Virus record (IMG/VR): IMGVR_UViG_3300027856_000099
Coordinates: 1 to 45,426 of that record
Length of the DNA: 45,426 nucleotides
Reading direction: 5' to 3' (one strand)
DNA from: a virus
Part shown: in pieces, positions 7,218-18,222 of the stretch
How positions within the stretch are numbered: position 1 is the stretch's first letter
How the letters are laid out: every line of letters starts with the position of its first letter
The notes under the pieces: model-generated
Database searches by the model: none
Told to the model about the DNA's origin: nothing
Seen by the model: the letters and a program-made list of their open reading frames with translations, nothing else
Program-made: the position numbers and the translations under genes

Positions 7218-9826
7218 TGGCTGACCAAAATTATGATATTGATGGCATTAGTTTCACAACACTTGATCTAGCATTTGTTGATTATGAAGCTAATCATAAT
7301 TATGCAACCGGCGATAATATGGCGTTGTTTAATATCAGTATAACAACTGCTGATACAGATGATGCAAAACTTGACTCATCAGCAGGCGGGTCACCTGATA
7401 TAGATAACCATCCATTAATAACACCAACTTCAGGTGCAGGGCATGAAGGGATATGGAGTACATCAAAACAACGCCTTACTGGTAGTCCTGGTAGCCAATC
7501 AGCAATGCTTGAGATTAACGAGGACTTTGTTCAAGTTAAGGGTTTACAAATAGAAGTAACAGGTAGTGGAACTAGTGATGAATGTATCGAAGTTTTCTCT
7601 GGTGCAAATAGCTGTCTGATTGAAAAATGCATTATAAAAGTTAGTGGTAGCGGTTCTTCTCAAGATGGGATCTATACCGGTAATGTCGCTGTTACTAATG
7701 TTAATGTGTTTGATTGTTTATTAGAGGGCAATTCGACCTGCCGTTCGTTGATTAATGCACAGAATTACAGCGGTTCAAATGATCAAACATGGCAAATTGA
7801 ACACAATACGTTTATAGGACAGAGCGGCGGTGATAATGGGTTAGCAGGACAAGCAGACGCTCCAACCCGTGATGTTACAATGGATGCTTGGAACTGTATC
7901 AGCCTCAATAATGGCACTGACTACTGGGCCAATGGTGCGAACTTTGTTAATGGTGATCGCGGAATAATTGCTAGTGATACTTCTGCTACAGGTGAGTTTG
8001 GAACAGGTACTTATAATCATAATAGCGTAACGCTGAAAGATAGTGATACGGCAGGTGATACTGTACTGGTTGAATCTCTATCAACACCAGATTATCAACT
8101 AAAAGATGGTGTAACAGGTACACATGTAGCTATAGGTACAGCACAAACGGGAGGCGTTCGTGATTCGCGCGCCGATACCACGTTAGATATAGCTGGCAAC
8201 TCACGACCTACGTATGGTTCCGGTGATCGGGACATGGGCTGTTTTCAACATATTAGTGTTGGTACATTAACAGCATCAGGTACGCCAATACTAGCAGAAA
8301 TAACAGCTGTTGGTACAGTTATTCAAACTCAAGTAGCAAGTGGTGGACCCTCAATAGCTAGTCCCACAGCAAGCGGTATATCTACAATAATTAAGAAAGC
8401 TACCGGTACAGTTGTAGTAGCAGCGGTAGTAGCATCTGGTGTTTCTGGTCTAGGTAATTTAACCTCTGACGGTACACCTAATATTGAGGAAATAACTGCT
8501 ACTGGTGTATCTAAGATAATCAAGAAGTCTGACGGTACAGTAACATTAGCTGAGATAATTGCTGCTGGCGTTGCTAGCTTTGCTCAAGATAGTTCTGGTA
8601 CACCAAACATCAGTGAGATTATAGCTTCTGGTATAGCTACTATATTTAAGAAAGGTAGTGGCGCTTTAGTAATAGAAGAGATAACAGCTTTAGGTGTAGT
8701 TGATCAAATACAAAAGCCTAGTGGTGCACCTAGCATTGAGGTAGTTTCTGCTTCAGGCGTTTCTAAGATAATTAAGAAAGCTACTGGTGCGGTAACACTA
8801 GCTGAAATAGAAGCTTCTGGGTTAGCTGGGTTAGCTGGAACTTTATCATCTTCTGGTAATCCTTCTATAGAAGAAATCACTGCTGCTGGTACAGTTATAC
8901 AGACTCAGAAACTTTCTGGTGCTTTATCAGTTGAAGAGATAATTGCTTCTGGTGTATCTACTATAGTTTCTGCGGTTAATCCTGCTAGTGGCACGCCATC
9001 TATTGTAGCGATAAAAGCTTCAGGTGTCTCAGCATTAAATGTTATCCCCTCTACTACTCCTACTACTAGGTACGAAGGTGGAATAGATCTAGATTTAGCT
9101 AGGCCCGGAGATATTGAAGATCCTGCTACTGATAGGGCTATAGATTTCTTACATGATGCAGTAGAGAAATTAGCTCAAGATGTACCAACTGCTCATGATA
9201 ATCTTAATGATATAACTCCTAACCAGCATCACAATCAAGTACATGGTTTATATGGAGAGGATCACGAAGATGTAAGTACCACTGAAGAGTTAGAAACAGG
9301 TAGTGTACTTACTTATATAGCACAGGCTGAGGGTGGAAATAGTAAGTTTGAAGCTAAGAATGTCTTTGTCTCTAGAGGCTACGGAGGTATAGAGAATACA
9401 AGTGGTCCAAGCTTATCTGATCTAGGAGCTGGTTGGCAAGTTGTACCAGCGGATGCTATATTAATTACTACACCCGCTGGCGTTACTCAAGATCATGCTA
9501 ATGATGCCATAGCACTTGATAGTAAGGGAATATGGAATGTAGGTATTCTTATATCTCTTACTCATAATGAGAGTAATGCTGGCAGAACTTTTGATATACA
9601 GATATATAATAGTACTGATGCTGTTGAGCTTGGGGTTATTCCAGTTCCTATAGGACGTAACCAGCCGGGAACTCTTATATCTCTTAATCTTATAGTAGAA
9701 ATACCAGCAACATCTATTGAAGGTGATTTGATACAACTAAGAATAGGTAATGGTGATACTGTTACCTCAGTTGTTTTAGTGGCATACCAGTTTAGTGCAA
9801 CACATATATCTGAGTTTATAGGATAA
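7217..9826 (+). CDS. Large tail fibre: beta-helix, tandem repeat stalk and C-terminal jelly-roll-like domain (869 aa)
   Basis: Three regions are visible. Residues 1-~345 look like a right-handed beta-helix (ISFTTLDLAFVDYEAN..., IEKCIIKVSGS..., VNVFDCLLEGNS) closing with DIAGNSRPTYGSGDRDMGCFQ, the ending of choice-of-anchor pectin-lyase-like domains. Residues ~350-610 are about 13 degenerate repeats of ~21 residues. Residues ~625-869 contain a helical HHNQVHGLYGEDH neck and a beta-rich tip. A surface-binding fibre or spike is the likely role. No catalytic residues can be assigned by eye. Confidence 0.72.
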   Translation: MADQNYDIDGISFTTLDLAFVDYEANHNYATGDNMALFNISITTADTDDAKLDSSAGGSPDIDNHPLITPTSGAGHEGIWSTSKQRLTGSPGSQSAMLEINEDFVQVKGLQIEVTGSGTSDECIEVFSGANSCLIEKCIIKVSGSGSSQDGIYTGNVAVTNVNVFDCLLEGNSTCRSLINAQNYSGSNDQTWQIEHNTFIGQSGGDNGLAGQADAPTRDVTMDAWNCISLNNGTDYWANGANFVNGDRGIIASDTSATGEFGTGTYNHNSVTLKDSDTAGDTVLVESLSTPDYQLKDGVTGTHVAIGTAQTGGVRDSRADTTLDIAGNSRPTYGSGDRDMGCFQHISVGTLTASGTPILAEITAVGTVIQTQVASGGPSIASPTASGISTIIKKATGTVVVAAVVASGVSGLGNLTSDGTPNIEEITATGVSKIIKKSDGTVTLAEIIAAGVASFAQDSSGTPNISEIIASGIATIFKKGSGALVIEEITALGVVDQIQKPSGAPSIEVVSASGVSKIIKKATGAVTLAEIEASGLAGLAGTLSSSGNPSIEEITAAGTVIQTQKLSGALSVEEIIASGVSTIVSAVNPASGTPSIVAIKASGVSALNVIPSTTPTTRYEGGIDLDLARPGDIEDPATDRAIDFLHDAVEKLAQDVPTAHDNLNDITPNQHHNQVHGLYGEDHEDVSTTEELETGSVLTYIAQAEGGNSKFEAKNVFVSRGYGGIENTSGPSLSDLGAGWQVVPADAILITTPAGVTQDHANDAIALDSKGIWNVGILISLTHNESNAGRTFDIQIYNSTDAVELGVIPVPIGRNQPGTLISLNLIVEIPATSIEGDLIQLRIGNGDTVTSVVLVAYQFSATHISEFIG
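8268..9039 (+). repeat. Tandem ~21-codon repeats inside the fibre gene
   Basis: About 13 degenerate units follow the pattern S-G-x-P-x-I-x-E-I-x-A-x-G-V, alternating with linkers such as STIIKKATG or TVIQTQ. DNA copies differ strongly at synonymous positions, so the array is old or under selection at the protein level. Such Gly/Thr/Ser/Ile repeats build extended stalks in phage fibres. Confidence 0.85.
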
Positions 9827-9905
9827 TAGAATACCCTATATCCAGATACATCGTATTACCGTATATTATATAAGATACTAGCAATAATATTGCAGGAGAA
9901 ACATT

Positions 9906-10565
9906 ATGGGCTTTATCGCAGACATAGGTTCTTTAGGTGAATCCTTGTTTGGTAAGGAGGAAACAACTAGTACAGCTGAGTTTGGAACACAGGCAACTTC
10001 TGCTAGGGCAGATGTATCTGGTGTGGGTACTAAGCAATTACAACTTGATCCTGCTGCTATACAACAAATAATCAAAGATATACTTGGCGCAGATAATGGA
10101 TTAGCCAGTATCTTTAATGCTGAGAATCAAGCAGGTATCTTTGATAGCTCAGTAGCACAGCAAGCTGCAGGGGATTTAGTCTCTAATATTGTAGGTGAAC
10201 TTGCTAAGATTACTGGTAAGGAAGTTGTTACTGAGGATCAAAGTCAACAGCAGAGTAGTCTTACTGAGGAAGAAAGACGTAGTAATTCACTAGTAAGCAA
10301 CAGCGGATTACTAAAGGAATCAGGTGTAGAGAAGTTCTCTGCTTCAGTAGATAACACAATTGGCTTTGGTGGATTTGAGTCCTTGAGACCTCCTGATACT
10401 CCCTTCGCTGAACAGGTTGATGCTAATAAAGAAGCTGTTCTTGGTGAAGATAAAGATGCGGGTGATGAAGATTCTGGAAATATAGTAGATGAGAATACTG
10501 CTAAATCAGATGAAATGGCAGCAGCTATTACTGATATTGTAATTAGCGCTATGGCAGGAGGATAG
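9906..10565 (+). CDS. Hypothetical internal virion protein (219 aa)
   Basis: ATG 9906 follows a GCAGGAG ribosome site. The protein is acidic, rich in Ala, Ser, Gln and Glu, and predicted largely helical with a disordered C-terminal acidic stretch (GEDKDAGDEDSGN). It is the first of three consecutive genes before the lysis cassette. In podoviruses three adjacent genes in this position usually encode the internal or ejection proteins, so this may be the smallest of such a set. Confidence 0.6.
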   Translation: MGFIADIGSLGESLFGKEETTSTAEFGTQATSARADVSGVGTKQLQLDPAAIQQIIKDILGADNGLASIFNAENQAGIFDSSVAQQAAGDLVSNIVGELAKITGKEVVTEDQSQQQSSLTEEERRSNSLVSNSGLLKESGVEKFSASVDNTIGFGGFESLRPPDTPFAEQVDANKEAVLGEDKDAGDEDSGNIVDENTAKSDEMAAAITDIVISAMAGG

Positions 10566-10569
10566 TATC

Positions 10570-13143
10570 ATGGCAGAGACACTCCCAGCTTTAAAAGAAC
10601 TAGATATAGGTATGGCAAGTGAAACAAATGTGATAGCTAATCAGATAGCAACTGAGTTAGATTTAGCTACTACACCTAATCTACCTGCAGTTATAGAAGC
10701 AGAGCAACAAGCTGTTATCCACTCTATACCTAGATTACCTGCGCCTGGAGTAGCAGGAGCTTCTCAGCCAGCTATCTCTCCAGCGACAGGCACAGTTGTA
10801 GCTGGCTCCTTAGTAAATGGATTACCACCAGCTGCTGCTGCTGCACTAGCTCGTAGCAGAGAGCTTACTGGTGCTATAGCTAATCAGTTACAAAAAAATC
10901 TAGGAGCATCTGCTAGTAATGCTGATGCTATGGCTGACGCTATTGCTGAACGTATTGGTGCAGATCAAATTATAGCTTTACAAACAAATACTGAGGATAT
11001 GAAAGCTCAGAATCAGTTAATCAAAGTAGTACGAGAAAGTACTAGTTCAGAAAATCAAACCAGACTTATGGATCAATTACATGAGCAGGCACAAGATGTA
11101 CAAGAACTCTTAGAAGAGAGGGAGCAAGATGCAGCTGAAGGAGGCTTTGGTTTCCTTATCAAGTCTGCATTGAATAAAGAAATCTACGGTACTCCTGGTG
11201 GCGCTAAAGATATAGAAATCAATGCAGGACTTAAGCAGTACCAGTCTACTCTTGCTGAGATACAGGGAGTAACTGCTGCTACTGAAAGCTTCCAGCTACA
11301 GAATGCTGCTACTAGAGAACTAGTAACTGAAGGTACTATTGCTGCTGATACAAGGAAGATAGCTGCTACTGGTCAGGTAGAACTATATAAAGTAACTCTA
11401 GAACAGAATCGCTCTAATGCTGAAACATTAAGAACTTTACTCTCTGTCTCATCTAGAGAGATGGATCTTATAATGAAAGGCTACCAGCTAGTAAATAGCA
11501 TAGAGGGTCAGCAGATTCAAAGAGAGCGACATGCATTAGATGTGCAGAAGTTTGAACGCCAAAAAGTTATGGATGAAGTAACTGCTCAGAGAAATAAGAT
11601 AGCATTGCGAAGAGAGACATTAAGTTTAAAGGTAGAGCAAGGACTAGCTCCCAATAAAGCAAGAATTCAGGAATTAGCAATAAACCAAGCTGAAGTAAAC
11701 TTAGAGCGGGAGATTATAGCTCTTACTGTAGATGATGAAACTCTAAATGATAGGCTTGCTGCATCTAAGATTGCACGAGCGCAGGCAGAAACAAATTTAG
11801 ATACATCGCTTCTAGCATTTGAACAAGCAGAAACTGCTGCGGTAGATGCAGATAAGCTAGCAGTATTACGACTCCAATTAGAAGCTGATAAAGTAACTGC
11901 TGCGAGAACTATACTTGAAGCTGAAGAATTTGAAGCCTCTGCTGCTATTAGGCTAGCACAGAAGGAAGGAGCATTAGAATCACAAGATCTTAATAATAGA
12001 ATACAAAGAGCAGTTGCTGAATATACAGAGCTAGTGGCAGAAGGTAAAGGAGAAGAAGCATTAGCAGTATTAGAAGATGCTATGAATGAGAGAGCAGATC
12101 TTGCTACAGTAAAAGCATCTCATGCAGAGAATGTAGCAGCTTATCAAAGCTTTATCTTTGGTGCTCATGCAGTAGAATCTCTTGAAGTTATTAACTCACA
12201 GCTTGATAATGATAATGCTTTATATACGCTAATGCGCCAACTAGGTTCAGCACGTGGGCCTAATGGAGAATTCATGATAGGAGTTACTCCTGCTAGGTCT
12301 GAGGCAAACCTTACTCTTATGGAAGGGGCTGGAGTAATAAGTAATAAAATTCCCGGCGTAAGGATCATACGAGAAATACGTGCTATCATACAGAAGCAGG
12401 ATGAAGAGAACCCTGCACTCCCGCAAGATGAGATTTCTAGAGCTAGTAGATTCAATGCTGCTACTACAAAGTATATGCAAGAACAGGAAGCTGAGATAGT
12501 CTTTGGTGATACTACCAATCCATTACAGCCACCTACTATTCCTCAACTAGTAGAACTATCTCCTACTCTTGCAAAGCAACCTTTATTTTCTGATGTGCTT
12601 ACTCCTTCTGGTAATGTAGATACGAATATAGATACAATCTTTGCTAAAGCATTACAAGCTATGTCAACTGATATTATCTCACAGGAAGAAGCAGTAGAAG
12701 GTGTGGTAGCTCTCGGTAATACTATAGGACTTAATAATAATGTTAATCATCATGGTATGCAAACTATTGGTTTGCCTTATGTAACTACGGTTAATATGAG
12801 AGTAATGCGGCCAAGAGGATTTGGTGCTAGCCTTTTAGATACTATCTCAGGTTCTACAGCTGCTAGAGTAGCAGCTCCTGTAGGCTTAGGAATTATTACT
12901 GCAGGATTAGTTGCAGCCTCCCCTATCTCACTTGGTACTAGCCTTTATCCAGCAGCTATAACAGGTACTGCCGTTGCTGGTACTGCCGCAGCAGGTACTG
13001 CCGCACTAGGAAGTTCAGACTTTATTACACTCAACTTAGTTGACCCTGTAGCAGTAAGACAGCATATGATAGCTATACTTTCTTCTTCTACTTTAGGTGG
13101 AGAGGATACTGAGGATGTTTTAGATGAAGCAGGAGGGGAATAG
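10570..13143 (+). CDS. Large helical internal/ejection protein (857 aa)
   Basis: It starts 4 bases after the previous stop. Residues ~100-540 are almost pure heptad-like, charged helix (for example LEEREQDAAEGG, ERQKVMDEVTAQRNKIALRRETLSLKVEQG, IARAQAETNLDTSLLAFEQAETAA), pointing to long coiled coils. Near the C-terminus (~755-810) lie small hydrophobic Ala/Gly stretches (AAPVGLGIITAGLVAASP, ITGTAVAGTAAAGTAALG) that could insert into a membrane. This layout fits a protein that is packed in the capsid and forms a DNA-ejection conduit. No enzyme motif seen. Confidence 0.62.
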   Translation: MAETLPALKELDIGMASETNVIANQIATELDLATTPNLPAVIEAEQQAVIHSIPRLPAPGVAGASQPAISPATGTVVAGSLVNGLPPAAAAALARSRELTGAIANQLQKNLGASASNADAMADAIAERIGADQIIALQTNTEDMKAQNQLIKVVRESTSSENQTRLMDQLHEQAQDVQELLEEREQDAAEGGFGFLIKSALNKEIYGTPGGAKDIEINAGLKQYQSTLAEIQGVTAATESFQLQNAATRELVTEGTIAADTRKIAATGQVELYKVTLEQNRSNAETLRTLLSVSSREMDLIMKGYQLVNSIEGQQIQRERHALDVQKFERQKVMDEVTAQRNKIALRRETLSLKVEQGLAPNKARIQELAINQAEVNLEREIIALTVDDETLNDRLAASKIARAQAETNLDTSLLAFEQAETAAVDADKLAVLRLQLEADKVTAARTILEAEEFEASAAIRLAQKEGALESQDLNNRIQRAVAEYTELVAEGKGEEALAVLEDAMNERADLATVKASHAENVAAYQSFIFGAHAVESLEVINSQLDNDNALYTLMRQLGSARGPNGEFMIGVTPARSEANLTLMEGAGVISNKIPGVRIIREIRAIIQKQDEENPALPQDEISRASRFNAATTKYMQEQEAEIVFGDTTNPLQPPTIPQLVELSPTLAKQPLFSDVLTPSGNVDTNIDTIFAKALQAMSTDIISQEEAVEGVVALGNTIGLNNNVNHHGMQTIGLPYVTTVNMRVMRPRGFGASLLDTISGSTAARVAAPVGLGIITAGLVAASPISLGTSLYPAAITGTAVAGTAAAGTAALGSSDFITLNLVDPVAVRQHMIAILSSSTLGGEDTEDVLDEAGGE

Positions 13144-13145
13144 TA

Positions 13146-16100
13146 ATGGCTGGCAAAACAGCTTTTCAGGAAGCATTAGAGACTGGTGTAGTTCCTAGCT
13201 TTTACCAAGCAGCAGATACTCTTAGTATAGCTAATCGTAATCCTACCTTTGTACAGTCTATAAACCATGCAGCAGATAGTATACCAAAGTTCATAGGTGT
13301 ATCTCTAATCTCTGGTGCTAATGAGATCTATAATATCCCTGCTAGTATAGGAAATATATTTGGTGCTGATAATGCGATCTCTAAAACTGAAGATGTAGTA
13401 GCTAGCTTAGATAGCAATCTTTCTGCATTCTATGAGGATCATAAAGGCGGCGCTGATTTAGTAGGTTTCATGGCATCTTCTCTAGTACCCGGAATTGGCT
13501 CGATTAAGATCTTAAGTGCAATGCAAAGATCTCTTAAGGGAGCTATAGCTGCTGGTAAGTATGGTAAGAATATGTCTCAAGGCTTAGGACTACTCGTACC
13601 CGGCAAACAGACTAAGCTAGCTGCTGCTATAAAAGAAGTAGCTAATGGTACTGCACCTGCTAAATTATCTAACACTAATGCACTACGATCTATAGGTGCT
13701 GGTTTTGGTCAGAATATACTAGAAGCTACTGCATTTGAAGTAGCGGTAACTGCTACTATGTCTTCTAGCCCTATATTAAGTAACCATGACTTTGGAGATT
13801 TTGTAGCTAACATAGTCATAGGTGGTGCAGTCTTTGGTGCATTCGGAACAGCTATTCATGCAGCTAAAGTAAACAGTGCCTTAAAGAAAGCATCAACTGA
13901 GTGGGATAGTGCAGCAAGACCTTTTACTTTCATAGAAGAGAGTGCTGCTAAGTCTGCAACACATGAAAGTATTTCATTAGATCTAGAGCAGCTTAAGAAT
14001 ATGCCGGAGCTTCCTAAGACAAGTGATGCAGAATTGTTAGGTAATTTAGCTTCTGCTCGTGATACTACAATACGAAAGCTATCAGGAAGAATAAGGAAGC
14101 AGGTAGGAGAGCTAGCTCATGGCGATCAAGATATAGCTAATATCTATCATGGAGTCTTGAATCAAACTGATATAACTAACCGACAATATAATTACGTAGA
14201 CTTACTTGATATCTCTCGTTTAGGTCAACCTACTAAAGAGATCGGGGATATAGATCGTCTATCTAAGAAAGTACTTAGAGGTCAAGTAGATTTAGATGAT
14301 CCTGAGATGAAAGCTTTTATTAATGATGAAAAGCATGTATCTTATGTACGCATGTACGGAGATGATGTAGGAAAAGTTTACGAAGATGTTCCAGCAGTAC
14401 GATCGCTAGCTGATAGTATAGGTCGTGATGAGATTATAGAAGTAACTAAGCGTTTTGTGAGAGTAGGAAGCGAACATAAATATACTTTCTCTCAAGCTAA
14501 TAACACAGGTAAGCATGCTAATGCAGATACAGTTACTTCGGGTGATATTATGAGATTGAAGCCTGATGGAACCAGAGCTATGTCACCTAGAGAAATAGAA
14601 GCTAGATATATCTGGAGTAGAAGTGAGCAACTAGAAAGTTTCAGGAATGGTCCTATAGTTATTCATGGTAATGATATTCCTATGTTAGAGAAGCTCTTAC
14701 GTGAAAGACCGGGACCAATAAGCGGTCTTGTAGATCGTGTTGATTCCGAGGTTAAGTTCATATTACCTGAAAATGCTGTTGGTGATCCTAGAGTAATGGG
14801 ATTGCAAGAGTACATATTTAAGCAAAAGATAAATCTAGCTCATCAGATGGATGCTGGGAATATTGCTGCGGGTAAGGTAATACTAACTCAAGAGCAAATA
14901 GCTAAAAATGTAAACATAAGAAATAGAGTCCTTAGTGGAGAGCAAAGAACTACTCCTACAGGTGACTATCATCAGGATGATATGCTGGCGCTAGATGCTT
15001 ATACAGCAGAAACTGCAGAGAATCTTGGTGTAGAAGTAATAGGTAATAAGATTCAAATAGGACCTTCTAAGCAGGGCGGTAAGGAACTTTGGGAAATTCC
15101 ACAGACGGTAAGATCTATCTATGGCAGTACTCGCAGGAAAAGAACTGTTGGAGCACGTGATATAGATAATTTCGTAACTGAGAACATGGTAGTTATTAAA
15201 GAGCATCAAGTAGCATACCAAGCTAGTGCTGATATTGCTGCTGGCTATGTGCTTGGCGCTGATATCATGGCAGCGCTACCTTTGATTACTACTCCCAGAG
15301 TACGAGCTGGAGCTGTAAGTACTGGTGCAGGACCGGGTAGATTTACAGCTGCGTCTTCTAACTATGGTTCTCTTGCAGCTGCAGTAGAGTATATAGGCTC
15401 AGTTACATCTAGAGCTATTGGAGCTTTTAAGACTAGAGCAAGAGATACATTAGAACCACACCTATATGCTCTTGGTCAGAATCAAGAAGCAGCTATAGAG
15501 TGGGCTACTCTTAATTCTCGTGTGAGAAACATTAAAGGAGAGTATGCACTTAATGATACTGGTGATGCATTAATACCTTCAGTAATGAAACGCTACGAGG
15601 CACAAGTGGCAGCAGCTACAAAGAACAAGACTGAGATGCCTGAAAACTTTGTACTTCCTGATCCTAATATGCCACTAGAGATTCCATTACTCTCACAAGA
15701 AGTACGAGATATGGTTGCAGCGCATATACAAGTTAATGGTATACGCACTGAAGGACTTGCAGCTATTAAAGCAGCGCAAGGAGTAGAGATCTCTAGATCA
15801 GCTGATGCTTTCTATGCTATTCCAATAAATCCACAAGACTATAAGCACTTTGCTATAGTAATAGATCGCTCTGCTACTGGAGGTGGTGCTAATCGTACTC
15901 TCTTTGCCAGTAGTGCTGATGAACTTAAGAAGATGAAGGCTAAGATTGAGCAAGGTAATCCCCATTTAGAAGTACGTACTAAAGGTGAAGCTGAAGAAGC
16001 ATTCGCTAACATCGGTCAGTGGGATTATGAGAAAACTATGAACAGTACTTATCTTAACACTGAGATGCAGCGAGCAGGTACTAGTGCTCCCTTCATTGTA

Positions 16101-18197
16101 TCTACTGATCCTAAGAAAATAATAGATGATGTATTAAGCTGGCATCTCCAACGAGAGACAGGTATAGTACGAGAAGCTATAAGTGCTAAGTATGAAGTAC
16201 AATTTGAAGAGCTTAGAAGATTAGGTGATGATGCTACTAACATTCAAACATCTAAGTTCTCTGATCAAAGCTTGTTAACATTCGCGGATGAGTCAGTTAA
16301 GAATCCTTTTGGCTCTTATATTAAGACTGCACTAGCTGTTAAGGATCATGCTAGCTATCCTATCTGGACATCTCTTAATAAGTATGCAGATAATGTAATA
16401 TCGCAGGTACAAAAATCTGCAAGTGATGCTTTCTATGCTGTTAAGACTGATGCTGATGTAGGTCAGATTAATAAGATGCTAGAACGAGCAGGTTATAAAG
16501 GAGTGCAGTATGATGCAGAGATGAATATATTTGCAAATGCACGACCTGCTAAAGGTACTCTTAGTGCTATAGTACAAAAAGCTAATAGCACAATGGCTAC
16601 TATAGTATTGCGATGGGATTTTCTTAACGCTATCAATAACGCAGTCTCTGCTAATGTATTACTTGGCGCAGAGGTGAAAGCAGTTCAGCGAGCTATAAAT
16701 AGAGGTGATAGTGACGCGATAGGAGAGTTAGCAAAGCTTACTAAGATAGCAGTACCCGGTACTGATGGTGGCTTAATGCAAGCACCTACTAAGCTTATAG
16801 CTAACTCTCTTAACAAGCTTCACAATGAGGGATTGCAAGGCCCTACCATGCAGTTCTACAGAGACAATGGCTACCTTACTTCTATCACTGATCAGTACCG
16901 AGATGCTATTGAGACTCTTACTTTTACTGGTCGAGAATCAGTAGATGCTTGGAACTCTAGGATGAATGGTCTTAGAAAGAATATGCGAGATATAGGAGAT
17001 GCTGGTGAGAGGTGGACTGGTAATAGATTAGCAGAAGAATTTAATAGGTTTATTGCTGCTGATGTAATGAAGCAGATCTCAGATGTAGGAGTTAAGCGAG
17101 GTCTTATCTCTGCTGCTGAGCAGAAAGCTTATATTAATACCTTCGTAAATAGAACACAGGGTAACTACTTAGCATCTCAAAGACCTATGGCATTTCAAGG
17201 ACCAATAGGACAAGCTGTAGGACTCTTTCAGACTTACCAATTCAACCTCTTACAACAGCTATTCCGTCACGTAGGAGAAGGGCATGCTAAAGATGCTCTT
17301 ACCCTTATAGGACTACAAGGTACTATCCATGGTATGAATGGACTGCCAGCATTTAATGCAGTTAATACTCATATTGTAGGAAGTGCATCAGGTAATGCTC
17401 AACATAGAGATGCGTATGATGCTACCTATGGAATAGCAGGTAAAGAAGCTGGAGACTTCTTAATGTATGGTATGGCTAGTACTGCACTGGGCCTACTACA
17501 TCCAGATTTGAAAGTGAATCTATATACTCGTGGTGATCTTAACCCTAGACAAGTTACTGTACTACCTGTCAACCCTGCTAAAGTACCTATCATACAAGCC
17601 TTTGGTAAGTTTGCAGCTAATATAATTAATACTACTAAGCAACTTCCTATCCCTATAATAGGAAAAGGTGGCGATGTAGCTACTGTCTTACTTAAGGGAC
17701 TTGAGCATAATGGTATAAGCAGACCATTAGCAGGCTTAGGTGCTACACTACAAGCGTTTAATAATCCTAACCGTGCGAGCTTCAGTACTAGTAAACGTGG
17801 GAATGTAGTAGCTGCTAATGACTTACTTAGTCTAGCTAACCTTGCTCGTATTTCAGGAGGTAAGCCACTGGATGAGGCTATAGCATTAGATGCTACTTAC
17901 CGCTTCCAGACTTATGGATTGAAGGATGCTAGGAAAAGACACATCTTAGGAGCAGCTATTAAATCCACAGTGCTTGCTGGTAATAATCCTACTGGTGAAC
18001 AGATTAATAATTTTGCTACTGACTATGCTGCTGCTGGTGGTAGGCAAGAAGAATTCGCAGGATGGTTTACTCAACTATATAAAGAAGCTAATAGTTCTCA
18101 AGCTAATGAGATATTAAGAAACCTTAACAGTCCATACAATCAAGCTATGCAAGAGATCATGGGTGGCGAACCAATCAGAGATTTCTCTGGTAACTAG
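13146..18197 (+). CDS. Giant internal virion/ejection protein (1683 aa)
   Basis: The largest gene in the genome, starting 3 bases after its neighbour's stop. The N-terminal ~250 residues contain amphipathic and hydrophobic segments (GFMASSLVPGIGSIKIL, GDFVANIVIGGAVFGAFGTAI). The C-terminal part includes a conserved-looking helical block around the QGNYLASQRPMAFQGPIGQAVGLFQTYQF stretch. The size and place match the T7 gp16-like class of ejection proteins, but I see no transglycosylase catalytic motif, so peptidoglycan cleavage is not supported. Confidence 0.65.
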   Translation: MAGKTAFQEALETGVVPSFYQAADTLSIANRNPTFVQSINHAADSIPKFIGVSLISGANEIYNIPASIGNIFGADNAISKTEDVVASLDSNLSAFYEDHKGGADLVGFMASSLVPGIGSIKILSAMQRSLKGAIAAGKYGKNMSQGLGLLVPGKQTKLAAAIKEVANGTAPAKLSNTNALRSIGAGFGQNILEATAFEVAVTATMSSSPILSNHDFGDFVANIVIGGAVFGAFGTAIHAAKVNSALKKASTEWDSAARPFTFIEESAAKSATHESISLDLEQLKNMPELPKTSDAELLGNLASARDTTIRKLSGRIRKQVGELAHGDQDIANIYHGVLNQTDITNRQYNYVDLLDISRLGQPTKEIGDIDRLSKKVLRGQVDLDDPEMKAFINDEKHVSYVRMYGDDVGKVYEDVPAVRSLADSIGRDEIIEVTKRFVRVGSEHKYTFSQANNTGKHANADTVTSGDIMRLKPDGTRAMSPREIEARYIWSRSEQLESFRNGPIVIHGNDIPMLEKLLRERPGPISGLVDRVDSEVKFILPENAVGDPRVMGLQEYIFKQKINLAHQMDAGNIAAGKVILTQEQIAKNVNIRNRVLSGEQRTTPTGDYHQDDMLALDAYTAETAENLGVEVIGNKIQIGPSKQGGKELWEIPQTVRSIYGSTRRKRTVGARDIDNFVTENMVVIKEHQVAYQASADIAAGYVLGADIMAALPLITTPRVRAGAVSTGAGPGRFTAASSNYGSLAAAVEYIGSVTSRAIGAFKTRARDTLEPHLYALGQNQEAAIEWATLNSRVRNIKGEYALNDTGDALIPSVMKRYEAQVAAATKNKTEMPENFVLPDPNMPLEIPLLSQEVRDMVAAHIQVNGIRTEGLAAIKAAQGVEISRSADAFYAIPINPQDYKHFAIVIDRSATGGGANRTLFASSADELKKMKAKIEQGNPHLEVRTKGEAEEAFANIGQWDYEKTMNSTYLNTEMQRAGTSAPFIVSTDPKKIIDDVLSWHLQRETGIVREAISAKYEVQFEELRRLGDDATNIQTSKFSDQSLLTFADESVKNPFGSYIKTALAVKDHASYPIWTSLNKYADNVISQVQKSASDAFYAVKTDADVGQINKMLERAGYKGVQYDAEMNIFANARPAKGTLSAIVQKANSTMATIVLRWDFLNAINNAVSANVLLGAEVKAVQRAINRGDSDAIGELAKLTKIAVPGTDGGLMQAPTKLIANSLNKLHNEGLQGPTMQFYRDNGYLTSITDQYRDAIETLTFTGRESVDAWNSRMNGLRKNMRDIGDAGERWTGNRLAEEFNRFIAADVMKQISDVGVKRGLISAAEQKAYINTFVNRTQGNYLASQRPMAFQGPIGQAVGLFQTYQFNLLQQLFRHVGEGHAKDALTLIGLQGTIHGMNGLPAFNAVNTHIVGSASGNAQHRDAYDATYGIAGKEAGDFLMYGMASTALGLLHPDLKVNLYTRGDLNPRQVTVLPVNPAKVPIIQAFGKFAANIINTTKQLPIPIIGKGGDVATVLLKGLEHNGISRPLAGLGATLQAFNNPNRASFSTSKRGNVVAANDLLSLANLARISGGKPLDEAIALDATYRFQTYGLKDARKRHILGAAIKSTVLAGNNPTGEQINNFATDYAAAGGRQEEFAGWFTQLYKEANSSQANEILRNLNSPYNQAMQEIMGGEPIRDFSGN

Positions 18198-18222
18198 AAA
18201 ATACTCACAAGGAAAATAGCAA

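Noticed and set aside
7217-9826. Diversity-generating retroelement target
   Set aside because: No reverse transcriptase and no template repeat were found.
13146-18197. Tape measure protein of a long tail
   Set aside because: No tail tube, sheath or chaperone genes; layout with two other internal proteins before lysis genes fits ejection proteins.
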